From Thermoplasmatota archaeon (GTDB lineage Archaea; Thermoplasmatota; Thermoplasmata; Thermoplasmatales; Thermoplasmataceae): a DNA stretch of 64,000 nucleotides. Made by a program: the position numbers and the translations under genes. The stretch's first letter is position 1. Each line of letters begins with the position of its first letter. The stretch covers positions 1 through 64,000 of the forward strand of contig JAMCUL010000006.1 of NCBI GenBank assembly GCA_023381355.1. The letters run 5' to 3'. The notes beneath the pieces were generated by a model. The model was given only the letters and a program-made list of their open reading frames with translations, searched no databases and was not told the DNA's origin. This document shows, one piece after another, positions 38,001-46,909 of the stretch.

Positions 38001-41000
38001 CCAGATTTAGTGGAACCTTTATGTCGTAAATTAATGGTGATCCAGGTGTTAACACATTATCCTGAATGGCTTTGTATACAGTTCCGTTGGAGGTGATTAC
38101 GCTTACAGAATAATTACCCGGTCCAATGTTTGAGGCATTATAAAGCCCATTCCTTATTGTAAAATTGTATTCCTGCCCGTTTGAAATCCGCTTCAACTGA
38201 ACAGTTCCGTTAAGGATCTTCGAAGTATTATATGAATGTGATCCGACTCCGAGTTGCCTGTTTATAGTAACAAAGCCAGAGGAGGTTACATTTGAAATCA
38301 CATAATTTTTAACCACATAATACTGTGGAAGGCCAGTGGTATAATTGAGTTCAAAAGTCTTTCTCTCAGCCTGCTGTCTTGAAATATTTAGACCAAATGC
38401 ATTAAGGATGTTTGCCCCATAAAGTGTCCTTCCATTGAGGGTACCGTCTGAAAACACAAGTGTATCATTTCCGGGGAGGCCTGAAAGATTGTAATAGCCG
38501 TATTTGTTTGTGAGTACAGTCTGATGAGGTATCCCGTATTGATCCAGAATAGTGACCCTTATACCCGATATTGGAACACCAGTTGGTGATTTCACCTGGC
38601 CAGTGATGACTGCTCCAGGGAAGTACCTAAGGATAGGATCAGAACCCTGAATTATAGATGCTGCTGATGGGAATATAACGGATGTACCCTTCTTCTCCTT
38701 TGCATAAGAGTAGGCTTGCTGGAGGGGAATAATCTTGAAGGCGTTTTGATGTGCTGAGGCGTTCTGGTATGGATTATATGGGACACCCTCATAGCATACT
38801 TCAAAATTACTCATATTCCATGCAGGTTGAATTTCATACTGATTTGTTCCAAATGTTAAGCCAGGAACACCGGAACTTTGACCCACTGCAGTCGGAGGTA
38901 AGCCGACTAACGCCCTGTATATTGTCGTGTTATAGAATGCAGGAGTGTAAGTTATTTCGTAATTTGTGGGAACTACATTAGTAGGAGTTTGATTTAAGGG
39001 GTATGTTCCATTGGGAGTCACGGCATATATTTGGTAATACTCATATGGCACAACACCGCCACCCTCTGTCGTATATGAAGGAGTATCTGTCAAGTAAGCT
39101 GGTGCATAGAATATACCAGTATCCAGACCAGACAATGGGAATAAATTATGATCAGTCTGGATGTATTGGATTGACCATCCTGTAGCCTTTTGGACAGCCT
39201 GATAAAGATTTACTATCTCAGGGAGAGATAACTTCGAGGAAAGCTGCCCTTTGACAAGTGCATAATAGGCATTTTGGTTTGATATATTCTTAATGAAAAC
39301 CCCATAGACTGATGAGTTGTCGATTATCCACGGAACAAACTCATGAGGGTTGTTGTATATCTGCTGTATTAGAGACAACTCGTTATTACTCAAGTATTGA
39401 GACATTGCCTGCTTCAATGCCGGAGTATATTGCCCGGAATTCTGGATAAATTCAGCCTGAATTAGTCTTGAAGTCATCAATGATATTATTTGTGACTGGT
39501 TTGTTGAAAGTAAGATCTGTCCGGATATTTGATAAGCCTGCTGAAAATCATCTGCTACTGTTGGGTGCTTACCCTGGTACAATTCCTGAAAACCATAATC
39601 CCACCAATCAACGTATGCAGGTTTCTCCGAAGTAGGTAAGTTAGATTGTTGCGTGGAAAACCAAGTGAAGGATTCAGAGAGAGGACTTGATGAGTTTGTG
39701 ATAAAACTACCAACAGTTCCAAAATAGGCAGACTGGTTTTCCTGGAAAGTTGCTGGCTTTGCGAACGAAGGAAGAGCATTATAAATCTCCTGATTTATCG
39801 GCACTGCGGAATTTGCAGGAACCGCTGTCGACACAACGCCAAGCCCGGATGGAACCAGGAGCGCAAAGACAAGAAGAAGAACAAACAATGCCTGGAGCCA
39901 TTTTATATTACCCTTGAGACCGCCAACTTTCCTAAATGATTTCCTTGCGCTAGCTGAAGCATTGACATTGTCAACCTTCAGGATCGAGGCAAAATAATAA
40001 ATCAAAGCCCCACCCATGATTGCATAGCTTGGTGCTGCAGTCACATTGAACCTTGCTGCAGAGAAACTCATATAAATTGATACACCACTGAATATGATAA
40101 GCAAAAGAAGTGAATCAGTTTTTTCCTTCATGAATTTATAGATAACATACCCAAAGCCGCCTATTCCAAATATAAATTGAGCGACACCAAACCCGGCAAT
40201 ATACTGGCCTAGAGCTGGTGCCTGAGCTTCCGCAATGGTGCTGTATACACGCGTTTTAATGAAGTAGCCTTCTCCAGAGATAATCTCGTGGAATATGTTG
40301 GGAGTAAGGTAATAAGTTGCAAATAGAACAACTGAAACTGAAACGAGAAGAGCGGGGACTGATATTATCCATGGTTTCCTGCCGAATATAGATATGAGGA
40401 GACTTATAAGTATCATTACCACTCCTATCATCAACGGAGGTATAAACCACAAAGATGGAGTATTGTCCGCTGCATAGTAATAATAATAAGCCATCGCGAA
40501 GGAGACGAATACAAATATGGTGCTGATGTATAAGATGTAGCCATTATTTCTACCCATGAAAAGATTTGCAAGTAACTGTATAACAACATAAATGGCTACT
40601 ATGGCGAGAATATATGCATAACCCTGCCATGATAACGCAAGTGCACCAAAGGAAGCTGCGGATAGTAAAGCATACACAGATCCCTTCTTGTTTTCTCTAA
40701 TATAATCCATTAAATCAGGATAATATTGCTTCACCCTGAACAGACTACCAGTTATTATTCTATCCTTGGAAAGGAATTTCACTGCGCGTTCCAGGAAATA
40801 TATAGTGAAAAATGCGAATATGAGCTCAGGCGTGTGCATTCTACCATCAGATAGAATACCTGATGTTAGATTGCTTGGCATCAGAGTATAGAGAATGGCA
40901 CCAATCATTCCAGCTTTTTTGCCTAGGACGCTCTTTCCAAGTAGATAGACGGGAATAATCAGTAGGGCACCGAATACTGCGTCAAACTCCATGAACGAAT

Positions 41001-41355
41001 AGTATGCTGCGTTTGAAGCACTACCGAATATTGGTGCGGTAATTGTTGATATAAACACAATCATCCAATGGAAAAACGGGTTTCTTGGATTATGTGAACC
41101 AATTGGATAATTCAAATTGTACGTATAAAGTAATGATTGGTGATGGGCCAGAATATATTGTATGAATATATAATTAAAGTAAGGGTCACTCCCACCAGAG
41201 AAGTTCGCGAGACCATCAAGAAATGCCTGTCCCCACATAAAGAAATTCCCGAGGAACATATATAATGAGAACAGCATCAGTATTCCCACGAACTCCCAGT
41301 TTCTGCCTAACCACCTTTCCAACCTGTTAATAGATTTGATTTCTTGGAGTTCCAT
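35020..41355 (-). CDS. aglB: AglB/STT3 oligosaccharyltransferase with giant C-terminal ectodomain
   Basis: N-terminal multi-TM GT-C domain, signature YVDWWDYGFQEL, then about 1,300 aa of carboxypeptidase-regulatory-like beta-sandwich repeats and a C-terminal TM. Confidence 0.9.
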   Translation of the reverse strand: MELQEIKSINRLERWLGRNWEFVGILMLFSLYMFLGNFFMWGQAFLDGLANFSGGSDPYFNYIFIQYILAHHQSLLYTYNLNYPIGSHNPRNPFFHWMIVFISTITAPIFGSASNAAYYSFMEFDAVFGALLIIPVYLLGKSVLGKKAGMIGAILYTLMPSNLTSGILSDGRMHTPELIFAFFTIYFLERAVKFLSKDRIITGSLFRVKQYYPDLMDYIRENKKGSVYALLSAASFGALALSWQGYAYILAIVAIYVVIQLLANLFMGRNNGYILYISTIFVFVSFAMAYYYYYAADNTPSLWFIPPLMIGVVMILISLLISIFGRKPWIISVPALLVSVSVVLFATYYLTPNIFHEIISGEGYFIKTRVYSTIAEAQAPALGQYIAGFGVAQFIFGIGGFGYVIYKFMKEKTDSLLLLIIFSGVSIYMSFSAARFNVTAAPSYAIMGGALIYYFASILKVDNVNASASARKSFRKVGGLKGNIKWLQALFVLLLVFALLVPSGLGVVSTAVPANSAVPINQEIYNALPSFAKPATFQENQSAYFGTVGSFITNSSSPLSESFTWFSTQQSNLPTSEKPAYVDWWDYGFQELYQGKHPTVADDFQQAYQISGQILLSTNQSQIISLMTSRLIQAEFIQNSGQYTPALKQAMSQYLSNNELSLIQQIYNNPHEFVPWIIDNSSVYGVFIKNISNQNAYYALVKGQLSSKLSLPEIVNLYQAVQKATGWSIQYIQTDHNLFPLSGLDTGIFYAPAYLTDTPSYTTEGGGVVPYEYYQIYAVTPNGTYPLNQTPTNVVPTNYEITYTPAFYNTTIYRALVGLPPTAVGQSSGVPGLTFGTNQYEIQPAWNMSNFEVCYEGVPYNPYQNASAHQNAFKIIPLQQAYSYAKEKKGTSVIFPSAASIIQGSDPILRYFPGAVITGQVKSPTGVPISGIRVTILDQYGIPHQTVLTNKYGYYNLSGLPGNDTLVFSDGTLNGRTLYGANILNAFGLNISRQQAERKTFELNYTTGLPQYYVVKNYVISNVTSSGFVTINRQLGVGSHSYNTSKILNGTVQLKRISNGQEYNFTIRNGLYNASNIGPGNYSVSVITSNGTVYKAIQDNVLTPGSPLIYDIKVPLNLVQTRVIMDGIPVKDAQIIVDDKIYYTNSSGFSYVYTNSGNYSIYAKDGNSVSTISTITFPSLGQNRTLNLTLVPGANVSINVKNYGSNTLNIYSNGILSNAVTLKKNGNSYSGVINTGFYTVYDTYHNNTVFDEINVYQNSSFNLVAYSSSHVYVSPYGANLSSFSGNLYISHSDVVINQAISGSQKLSFNLPSNFSYNFYIQGVKVGVNYYSSQTYNVANGARLTMPMYKGTAISVGVYNPSVAGIFSSSSAVSGGVVFLSQFGSEFAASSISSNGYATFIINSTQSDITARAFSEGFSSNTTIISRNSQLPLNIVKTRVTINFISINGGAPLDGTLNLSSSNSFRESIINGTSSFTIPVGTYYMNTEGGNQIVLDNQSLITISSYQSTFNVTFTSRIHVAFIGAINASLFNYTSSYTTAISNISEVAPGNYVLYALNELGQANLSVISVNSNTTLYPVYQRSYSLALTYSTSISGGNIYISNSQVHLIMTTSYLVLPKGVYEISYQKQIANNTGEFYVSTGTITEYLNQNSTMLLTLEVKQFYTIVNGAVRVSGIPLSATNISIYQNGSMIESVTSNSTGAFTAYLANGSFTVYAYNRNMKVAQLTTLSIGQFEGSSNFSMNLVTAYYTYVYTSIGRYQTANRVNISSSTQMISSISNGQPLLLPRGNYTFQSYVSSSFNVGNISFYQKFEGSITKDVDKVSYVQIILAKEVTGNINLTQSSTPIFNETAGFTTVNFTLKNMLNTPVNLSLSSGSPDWKIVFNRTTVKNFGITDTVNISARMSVNYRVPGGINMVPIMMSYDGYSSVDKVKVNVTGFYGVNMTVQSPVLGYNNGNGSFDLVFRNTGNENETVNFSVPTDMTIDGSNVNISLLHVNLTFTGISGKQISEVNLSFNETYTVYLNIVPQKNFAASQFTKFDVFYQIKQNGVGHNQTINVEYPNLSSLYNYVHGPGIISNYTGNPFATLEYGIIFLVLVVVIGFIGVAIKGRKVR

Positions 41356-41574
41356 TGTACGACTACCGAAAACGCTAATACAATTTACATATAAGAATGT
41401 TTAACTAGAATTCAACTGTTGCTATCCTTTCGTGGTGATCAGTGGGATAACTTTTTCAATCCCTTTAATTTCAATCGTGAAGGCTCTTTGTAAACTGAAC
41501 AGGATTACTTTTAATTATTGCAAATTTCGATTCTGATCTCAACCATGATAACATAATTGCCTTTGCAAGGACTT

Positions 41575-41781
41575 TTATGTCATCTGGTACCATTTTCCAT
41601 CATGGTAGATATTCCACTCTTTGTTTTCTTCTACCGTACCAATGAGATTCTACTCCTGTTTTAGCCCTTGCAGGCAAAAGAATACATAGCAGGCCAGTGT
41701 AAATACTCTGGCTAACTCATCTCCGTGAATGCAATGCTCATATGGAAAAGACAGATCGTGCTTGACAATGACAGGGTATCA
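41575..41781 (-). pseudogene. Possible decayed ORF with an in-frame stop
   Basis: Minus-strand frame reads YPVIVKHDLSFPYEHCIHGDELARVFTLACYVFFCLQGLKQE*NLIGTVEENKEWNIYHDGKWYQMT*; protein-like, possibly transposase-derived. Confidence 0.35.
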
Positions 41782-41946
41782 TACATTTAAGCACCGTTCC
41801 ACATAAAATGAATAAACGCAATACAACATTGAGCATAATGAAAAGAAGAAGTTGAACCGAATGATGAAATTAGTTATTTTCTGAAATAGTAATCTAAAAA
41901 GATTTATTAGTGAAAAACATTATTGGCACTTATTGGGAAGGTTCAG

Positions 41947-42246
41947 ATGTCAGTTCCATATAGAATAACAATCCGAGTTTCAGAGGAAGACCTTGACAGA
42001 CTTATGAAGATTAGGGAAATAAGTAAATACGAAACTATTTCTGAAGTCATCAGAGATGCGATTAAAGAATTCCTGGAAAAATATGACCAAGAAAGCAATG
42101 TGAAAAATGTCCAGGTGAAATTAACCAGCAGGATGGTTGAAAATTTAAATTCTGTGATTCAAAATGGAGAAGCCATTTCAATAGAAGAACTGATAAGAAC
42201 AATTCTGAAGGAATACATGGCACAAAATCCAATTAAAAAAGATTAA
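41947..42246 (+). CDS. Ribbon-helix-helix (CopG-type) transcriptional regulator
   Basis: YRITIRVSEEDLDRLMKIREISKYETISEVIRDAIKEFLE. Confidence 0.85.
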   Translation: MSVPYRITIRVSEEDLDRLMKIREISKYETISEVIRDAIKEFLEKYDQESNVKNVQVKLTSRMVENLNSVIQNGEAISIEELIRTILKEYMAQNPIKKD

Positions 42247-42256
42247 GGTGTAAATT

Positions 42257-43846
42257 TTGGTCGTAATCAGAACAGAAGAGGATATTCTAAAGAATTACCT
42301 GGGAATGGAGTGGGAATCCAGACTGAACAAATTTTCAAGAGTAATAGGGTTTAGCTATGAAAAATCTGGCGAAGTCAAGATAGAATTTAATCCTGATCGC
42401 CCTGATCTTTATTCAGTATTGTCCCTGATAAAATCAATGGATATTTTCGAGGGAAAGCCTAACAGAATTGGGAGAATTTTAAGAACAGATAGAATTCTCG
42501 TAAATCATAAGCCACAGATAAGACCATATATAGCAGTTTTTGAAGTAAAAATAAAGAAGGAAAATAAATATATTTCAAATGATGCCGTAGATTATCTTGA
42601 TAAATTAAGTGAAAGTGCCGGAAAAAAGAGAAAGTTGTTTGCATATGGTGTTCACGATCTTGAGAGTATCAGAGGTGACCTTGACTATGAGAATATTTCC
42701 ATTAGTGAACAATTTGAAACCTATGACGGAATGAATTCTGAAATCTCTCATCTAATAAATGAACACAATAAGGGTATACAGTACGGAAAACTGGCGTTAA
42801 TAAGGGAAAATGATAAAAAAATATGTGCTCTAAAAGATTCCATTGGCCCAATTTCTATTCCACCTTTGTTCAACTCCAGCAGGACAAAAATTACATCTAA
42901 GACCACATCCATACTTGTAGATGTAACTTCACCAAGCATGTCTGGCCTTATGCTGGGCACGAGACTTGCGACTGGATACTTTAGAAAGTTGGGTAGGAAT
43001 ATAGAATTTGCAGGTGGGAATGACATAAGTTATGTACTGAAGAATTTAAAGAACACCGAATATCCATTGCAAACTGGGAAAATACAGGAGATAGCGGGAA
43101 TTGAAGTTAGTGCCATGGAAGTAAAACAAAATCTGAAAAAAATGGGGTACAGTTTCAGGTCAAACATGATTGTTGTTCCAGACGAAAGGATAGACGTTAT
43201 GGGTTTCGAGGATATTGCTGAAGATTTTATCAAGGCCTATGGACTGAACAGGATTAATGCAAAAGATCTCACTTCAAATTTTACTGGAAGTTTCGAGGTA
43301 CTGAATCTATTCACCTCTAAGGCAAGGGAAGTCTCGATTGAACTTGGCTTCCAGGAGATCATCAACTTTGTACTTAGAAAAGAAGATGGCGATTCAACAT
43401 TAGACATAGTTAATGCTAAAAGTGAGGAATACTCAAAATTAAGAAAGGATCTTGTTGGAGGATTCCTTGAATTTTACCAGAGAAATATGCAATATGGGTT
43501 TCCACAGAAAATATTCGAGGTGGGAGACGTATTCAACAGAGGTATACAGGACAGGGTTTTGGGCATTTCAACATGTGGAAGACATGCAAATTATTCTGAA
43601 GTAAAAGGCTATCTGGATAGATTCCTTTCGGCATTTACTGAAAACAGGTTTGAGATAATTAGGGATAACAGGGAAGAGTTTATAGAAGGGAGATCCGGCA
43701 CCATTGAATTATCTGGAGAAAACATAGGGTACATAGGTGAATTAACTCCTGGCGTAATATCGAGATATACATTTTATTTTCCTGTAACCTATGCTGAATT
43801 GAGCCTCTCAAAACTTCTGAAATGCATAAAGAGTAAACATGAATAA
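42257..43846 (+). CDS. pheT: Phenylalanine–tRNA ligase beta subunit
   Basis: Archaeal-type PheT; EFNPDRPDLYSVLSL, DERIDVMGFEDIAEDFIKAYGLNRI, QEIINFVL. Confidence 0.92.
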   Translation: MVVIRTEEDILKNYLGMEWESRLNKFSRVIGFSYEKSGEVKIEFNPDRPDLYSVLSLIKSMDIFEGKPNRIGRILRTDRILVNHKPQIRPYIAVFEVKIKKENKYISNDAVDYLDKLSESAGKKRKLFAYGVHDLESIRGDLDYENISISEQFETYDGMNSEISHLINEHNKGIQYGKLALIRENDKKICALKDSIGPISIPPLFNSSRTKITSKTTSILVDVTSPSMSGLMLGTRLATGYFRKLGRNIEFAGGNDISYVLKNLKNTEYPLQTGKIQEIAGIEVSAMEVKQNLKKMGYSFRSNMIVVPDERIDVMGFEDIAEDFIKAYGLNRINAKDLTSNFTGSFEVLNLFTSKAREVSIELGFQEIINFVLRKEDGDSTLDIVNAKSEEYSKLRKDLVGGFLEFYQRNMQYGFPQKIFEVGDVFNRGIQDRVLGISTCGRHANYSEVKGYLDRFLSAFTENRFEIIRDNREEFIEGRSGTIELSGENIGYIGELTPGVISRYTFYFPVTYAELSLSKLLKCIKSKHE

Positions 43847-44017
43847 AGTATCATATATTGGTACAACAAAATAGAAACTTAAATGACGGAAATAATTGGC
43901 TATTGTATTTTCTATTGTAACAATATTCATTTAAAATTTGGCATTTATTAGTTAGAATAACTACAAAATACTTTTAATTAACTATAATCTATGATTTTGA
44001 AATAGGTGATTCAATAA

Positions 44018-45841
44018 ATGATAGCAATTGAGGAAAAGAAAAAATACCCGGATATCAGATTTGCGTCTGATTTCGAGTTGAGCAAGAATGCGCCATTTAA
44101 GACGGTTGATGAGTTTGTGCAGAGCATGGGACACCTTGTGAATGATGACATGCTCCTGATAAGAGTGACAGAAAGTCTCTGCCCAATATGTGTCGACGAT
44201 GAAAAATTTGATCAGATGAGAATCCCCGCAATTGTATATGAAAACGGTGGAGAAGTCAAGTTAATAAAGGAATGTGCAGAGCACGGAATCACCAAAGAGA
44301 AATACTGGGAAGATTATGAAATGTATGAAGAGGCTAAGAAATGGCAGGATGGAGGAGTGAAGATACTAAATCCCCATGTGGCCTATCTGGAGTCTAAGAT
44401 TGTTTGCCCAACTCACTGTGGACTTTGCGTTAAGCACAAGTCACATACAGGATTGGGAAACGTGGTTGTAACGAACCGCTGTGATCTGTCTTGCTGGTAC
44501 TGTTTCTTCTACGCAAAGGAGAACGAGCCAATATATGAGCCATCCCAGGATCAGGTCAGGATGATGCTCAGAAGAATGAGGAACGAAAAGCCTGTTGGCG
44601 CAAATGCAGTTCAGATAACTGGTGGTGAGCCTACAATCAGAGATGACATACTTGATGTTATCAAAATAGCAAGAGAGGAAGGCTACGAGCATATCCAGCT
44701 GAACACAAACAGTGTCAGGGCTGCATTCGATCCTGACTTTCCGAAGAAGATCAGGGAGGCAGGATCAAATGTTATATACACAAGTTTTGACGGCCCTACG
44801 CCCAGATCAAACCCTAAGAATTTCTGGGAAGTTCCAGCCGCCCTTGAAAACTACAAGAATGCCCCACTTGGTGTCGTCCTTGTTCCCACAGTTATAGGTG
44901 GAATCAACGATATGTACCTTGGTGACATAATAAAGTTTGGGCTTAACAACATAGATGCTGTTAGGGCTGTCAATTTCCAGCCGGTGAGCCTTGTAGGAAG
45001 AATGCCTGACAGGATGAGGGAGAAACAGAGAGTTACCATACCTGGATGCATCAAGAAAATAGAACAGCAGACAGATGGTCTCATTGGAAGGGAAGACTTC
45101 TTCACAGTTCCATCCACGACAAAGATTTCCAACTTCGTTGAACAGCTCAAGGGTAAGGACATGTACAAGCTGTCCATTCACTTTGCCTGCGGTATGGGTA
45201 CCTATCTGTTCAAAGAAGACGACAAGGTAACCCCGATAACGAGGTTCATAGATGTCAGGGGAATGTTCGAATACATTGGAGAACTATCTGACGAGATTAA
45301 AGGCTCCAGCATAAAGACGCTTTCAAAAGCTTCTTCACTTGCAAAGCTTCTAAAGAATATGAAGAGATTCGTGGATTACGAGAAAGCTCCAAAGGACTTC
45401 AGCCTCAAGGATATGATATACAACGCCTTTACCGAGGGAGATTATCATGGTCTCAAGGCCTTCCATTACAAGAGCATGTTCGTCGGCTTCATGCATTTCA
45501 TGGATCCTTACACCTATGATGTTGACAGAGTTGAAAGGTGTGATATACATTACGCCATGCCTGACGGCAGAGTAGTTCCCTTCTGTGCATTCAACGTAAT
45601 TCCAGAACTGTACAGAGATGCAACCCAGAGGAAATATTCAATCCCGGCAAAAACATATGAGGAGAGAACTGGAAAGAACCTGAAGAAGGAGAAGTACTTT
45701 AGGGAGTACACAATGGAAGAGAAGAGATCAATAATTGACTTCTACGAGAGAAGCATAGGAAGAAAACTCTCACAGGACGAAATTGGTCTTAACCTTGAAG
45801 AAGCCATACCGGTTATATCATCCTCAAAGCCCGAGGAATAA
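44018..45841 (+). CDS. tes: Radical SAM tetraether lipid synthase-like protein (Tes/GDGT-MAS)
   Basis: NRCDLSCWYCFF radical-SAM CxxxCxxC, TGGEPTIRDD, extra Cys clusters CPICVDD, CPTHCGLCVKHKSHTGLGN, matching MJ0619-like proteins. Confidence 0.85.
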   Translation: MIAIEEKKKYPDIRFASDFELSKNAPFKTVDEFVQSMGHLVNDDMLLIRVTESLCPICVDDEKFDQMRIPAIVYENGGEVKLIKECAEHGITKEKYWEDYEMYEEAKKWQDGGVKILNPHVAYLESKIVCPTHCGLCVKHKSHTGLGNVVVTNRCDLSCWYCFFYAKENEPIYEPSQDQVRMMLRRMRNEKPVGANAVQITGGEPTIRDDILDVIKIAREEGYEHIQLNTNSVRAAFDPDFPKKIREAGSNVIYTSFDGPTPRSNPKNFWEVPAALENYKNAPLGVVLVPTVIGGINDMYLGDIIKFGLNNIDAVRAVNFQPVSLVGRMPDRMREKQRVTIPGCIKKIEQQTDGLIGREDFFTVPSTTKISNFVEQLKGKDMYKLSIHFACGMGTYLFKEDDKVTPITRFIDVRGMFEYIGELSDEIKGSSIKTLSKASSLAKLLKNMKRFVDYEKAPKDFSLKDMIYNAFTEGDYHGLKAFHYKSMFVGFMHFMDPYTYDVDRVERCDIHYAMPDGRVVPFCAFNVIPELYRDATQRKYSIPAKTYEERTGKNLKKEKYFREYTMEEKRSIIDFYERSIGRKLSQDEIGLNLEEAIPVISSSKPEE

Positions 45842-45906
45842 ATAACCCATTTTCCCTAAATTTTTTATAAATTTTTAGCATTCTCATACCAGGTTGTTGT
45901 TTTACC

Positions 45907-46308
45907 ATGTTTGAACTGATCGATAATACTGCCGATGTTACAATTAGAGTCACCTACGAGGATATTTTCGACCTTTTTAATTCACTGACGTCTGGATTCA
46001 GATTCCTGATGATCGAAGACCAGGAGCTACAGGGCAATATTGCTGAGACCCACTGTTACACATTTGATTTAAATGAAAAAATATACAGAATGGCTGTGGA
46101 CCTCCTTAACTCGTTTATTTTTGAGTTTGATCTTCTCCACGCCATTCCTTACAGATGTAATGTCAGTGTAGAGCAGAGTACAGTGAAGGTTCTCGTTGAC
46201 TTTCTGATTCTGGAAAATGGTCAAACTCTGGTTAATATTCCTAAGGCCGCAACTTATGCTTCCATGGGAAATATAGCCAAAATGGTAGAAATTACGCTAG
46301 ATGTTTAG
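45907..46308 (+). CDS. Divergent archease-family protein
   Basis: FELIDNTADVTIRV (cf. DHTADVGI), SFIFEFD, IPKAATYASM...VEITLDV (cf. KAVTYH...VVLDI). Confidence 0.7.
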   Translation: MFELIDNTADVTIRVTYEDIFDLFNSLTSGFRFLMIEDQELQGNIAETHCYTFDLNEKIYRMAVDLLNSFIFEFDLLHAIPYRCNVSVEQSTVKVLVDFLILENGQTLVNIPKAATYASMGNIAKMVEITLDV

Positions 46309-46360
46309 ATACTCACCCCAAGATTATATTTTTATCTTATAGTAAGATATACCGGATGAA

Positions 46361-46909
46361 ATGACAAATTTAGTTCCTTCAAAACTCTTCTTTACCAGAG
46401 GTGTGGGGAGAGGAGATACAATGCTGAGATCATTTGAGGAGGCCCTCAGGGATGCAGGAATTGCACAATTCAATATTGTGAGCGTGAGTTCTATATTTCC
46501 ACCGGGGGCCACAGTCATAGAGCGGGATGATGGTCTGAAACACCTTTCCCCGGGCCAGATTCTTTTCACTGTCCTGGCTAGGAATGCCTCAAACGAGCTT
46601 AACAGGATGGTTTCATCTGCCATCGGATATGCAATTCCTACAGATAGAAGCAAGTGGGGATATCTAAGTGAACATCACAGTTTTGGAGAAACGGAAAAGA
46701 AGGCAGGTTTTTTTGCTGAAAAGCTTGCAGCTGAAATGCTAGCAAGCACAATGGGCGAGCAGGACCAGTTAAGGTGGAATCCAGAAAGGGAGGAATATAC
46801 CCTTACTGACAGAATTCTCCAAACAAGGAATATTTGCTCAACTGCAATAGTATTGAAGGAGGAGGAGTGGACAACCACTGTTGCGGCCGCTGTACTGATC
46901 CTGGAATGA
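46361..46909 (+). CDS. pdaD: Pyruvoyl-dependent arginine decarboxylase
   Basis: [22 protein letters not shown] self-cleavage site, AIGYAIP. Confidence 0.9.
   Translation: MTNLVPSKLFFTRGVGRGDTMLRSFEEALRDAGIAQFNIVSVSSIFPPGATVIERDDGLKHLSPGQILFTVLARNASNELNRMVSSAIGYAIPTDRSKWGYLSEHHSFGETEKKAGFFAEKLAAEMLASTMGEQDQLRWNPEREEYTLTDRILQTRNICSTAIVLKEEEWTTTVAAAVLILE

Noticed and set aside
35020-41355. Possible fusion/misassembly creating the oversized aglB frame
   Set aside because: The frame is continuous with consistent composition and ends in a plausible C-terminal TM; kept as one gene, though a read-level check is advisable.
41575-41781. In-frame TAG in the decayed ORF as a possible pyrrolysine codon
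   Set aside because: No pylT/pylS or methylamine methyltransferase context seen; simple pseudogenisation is more likely.
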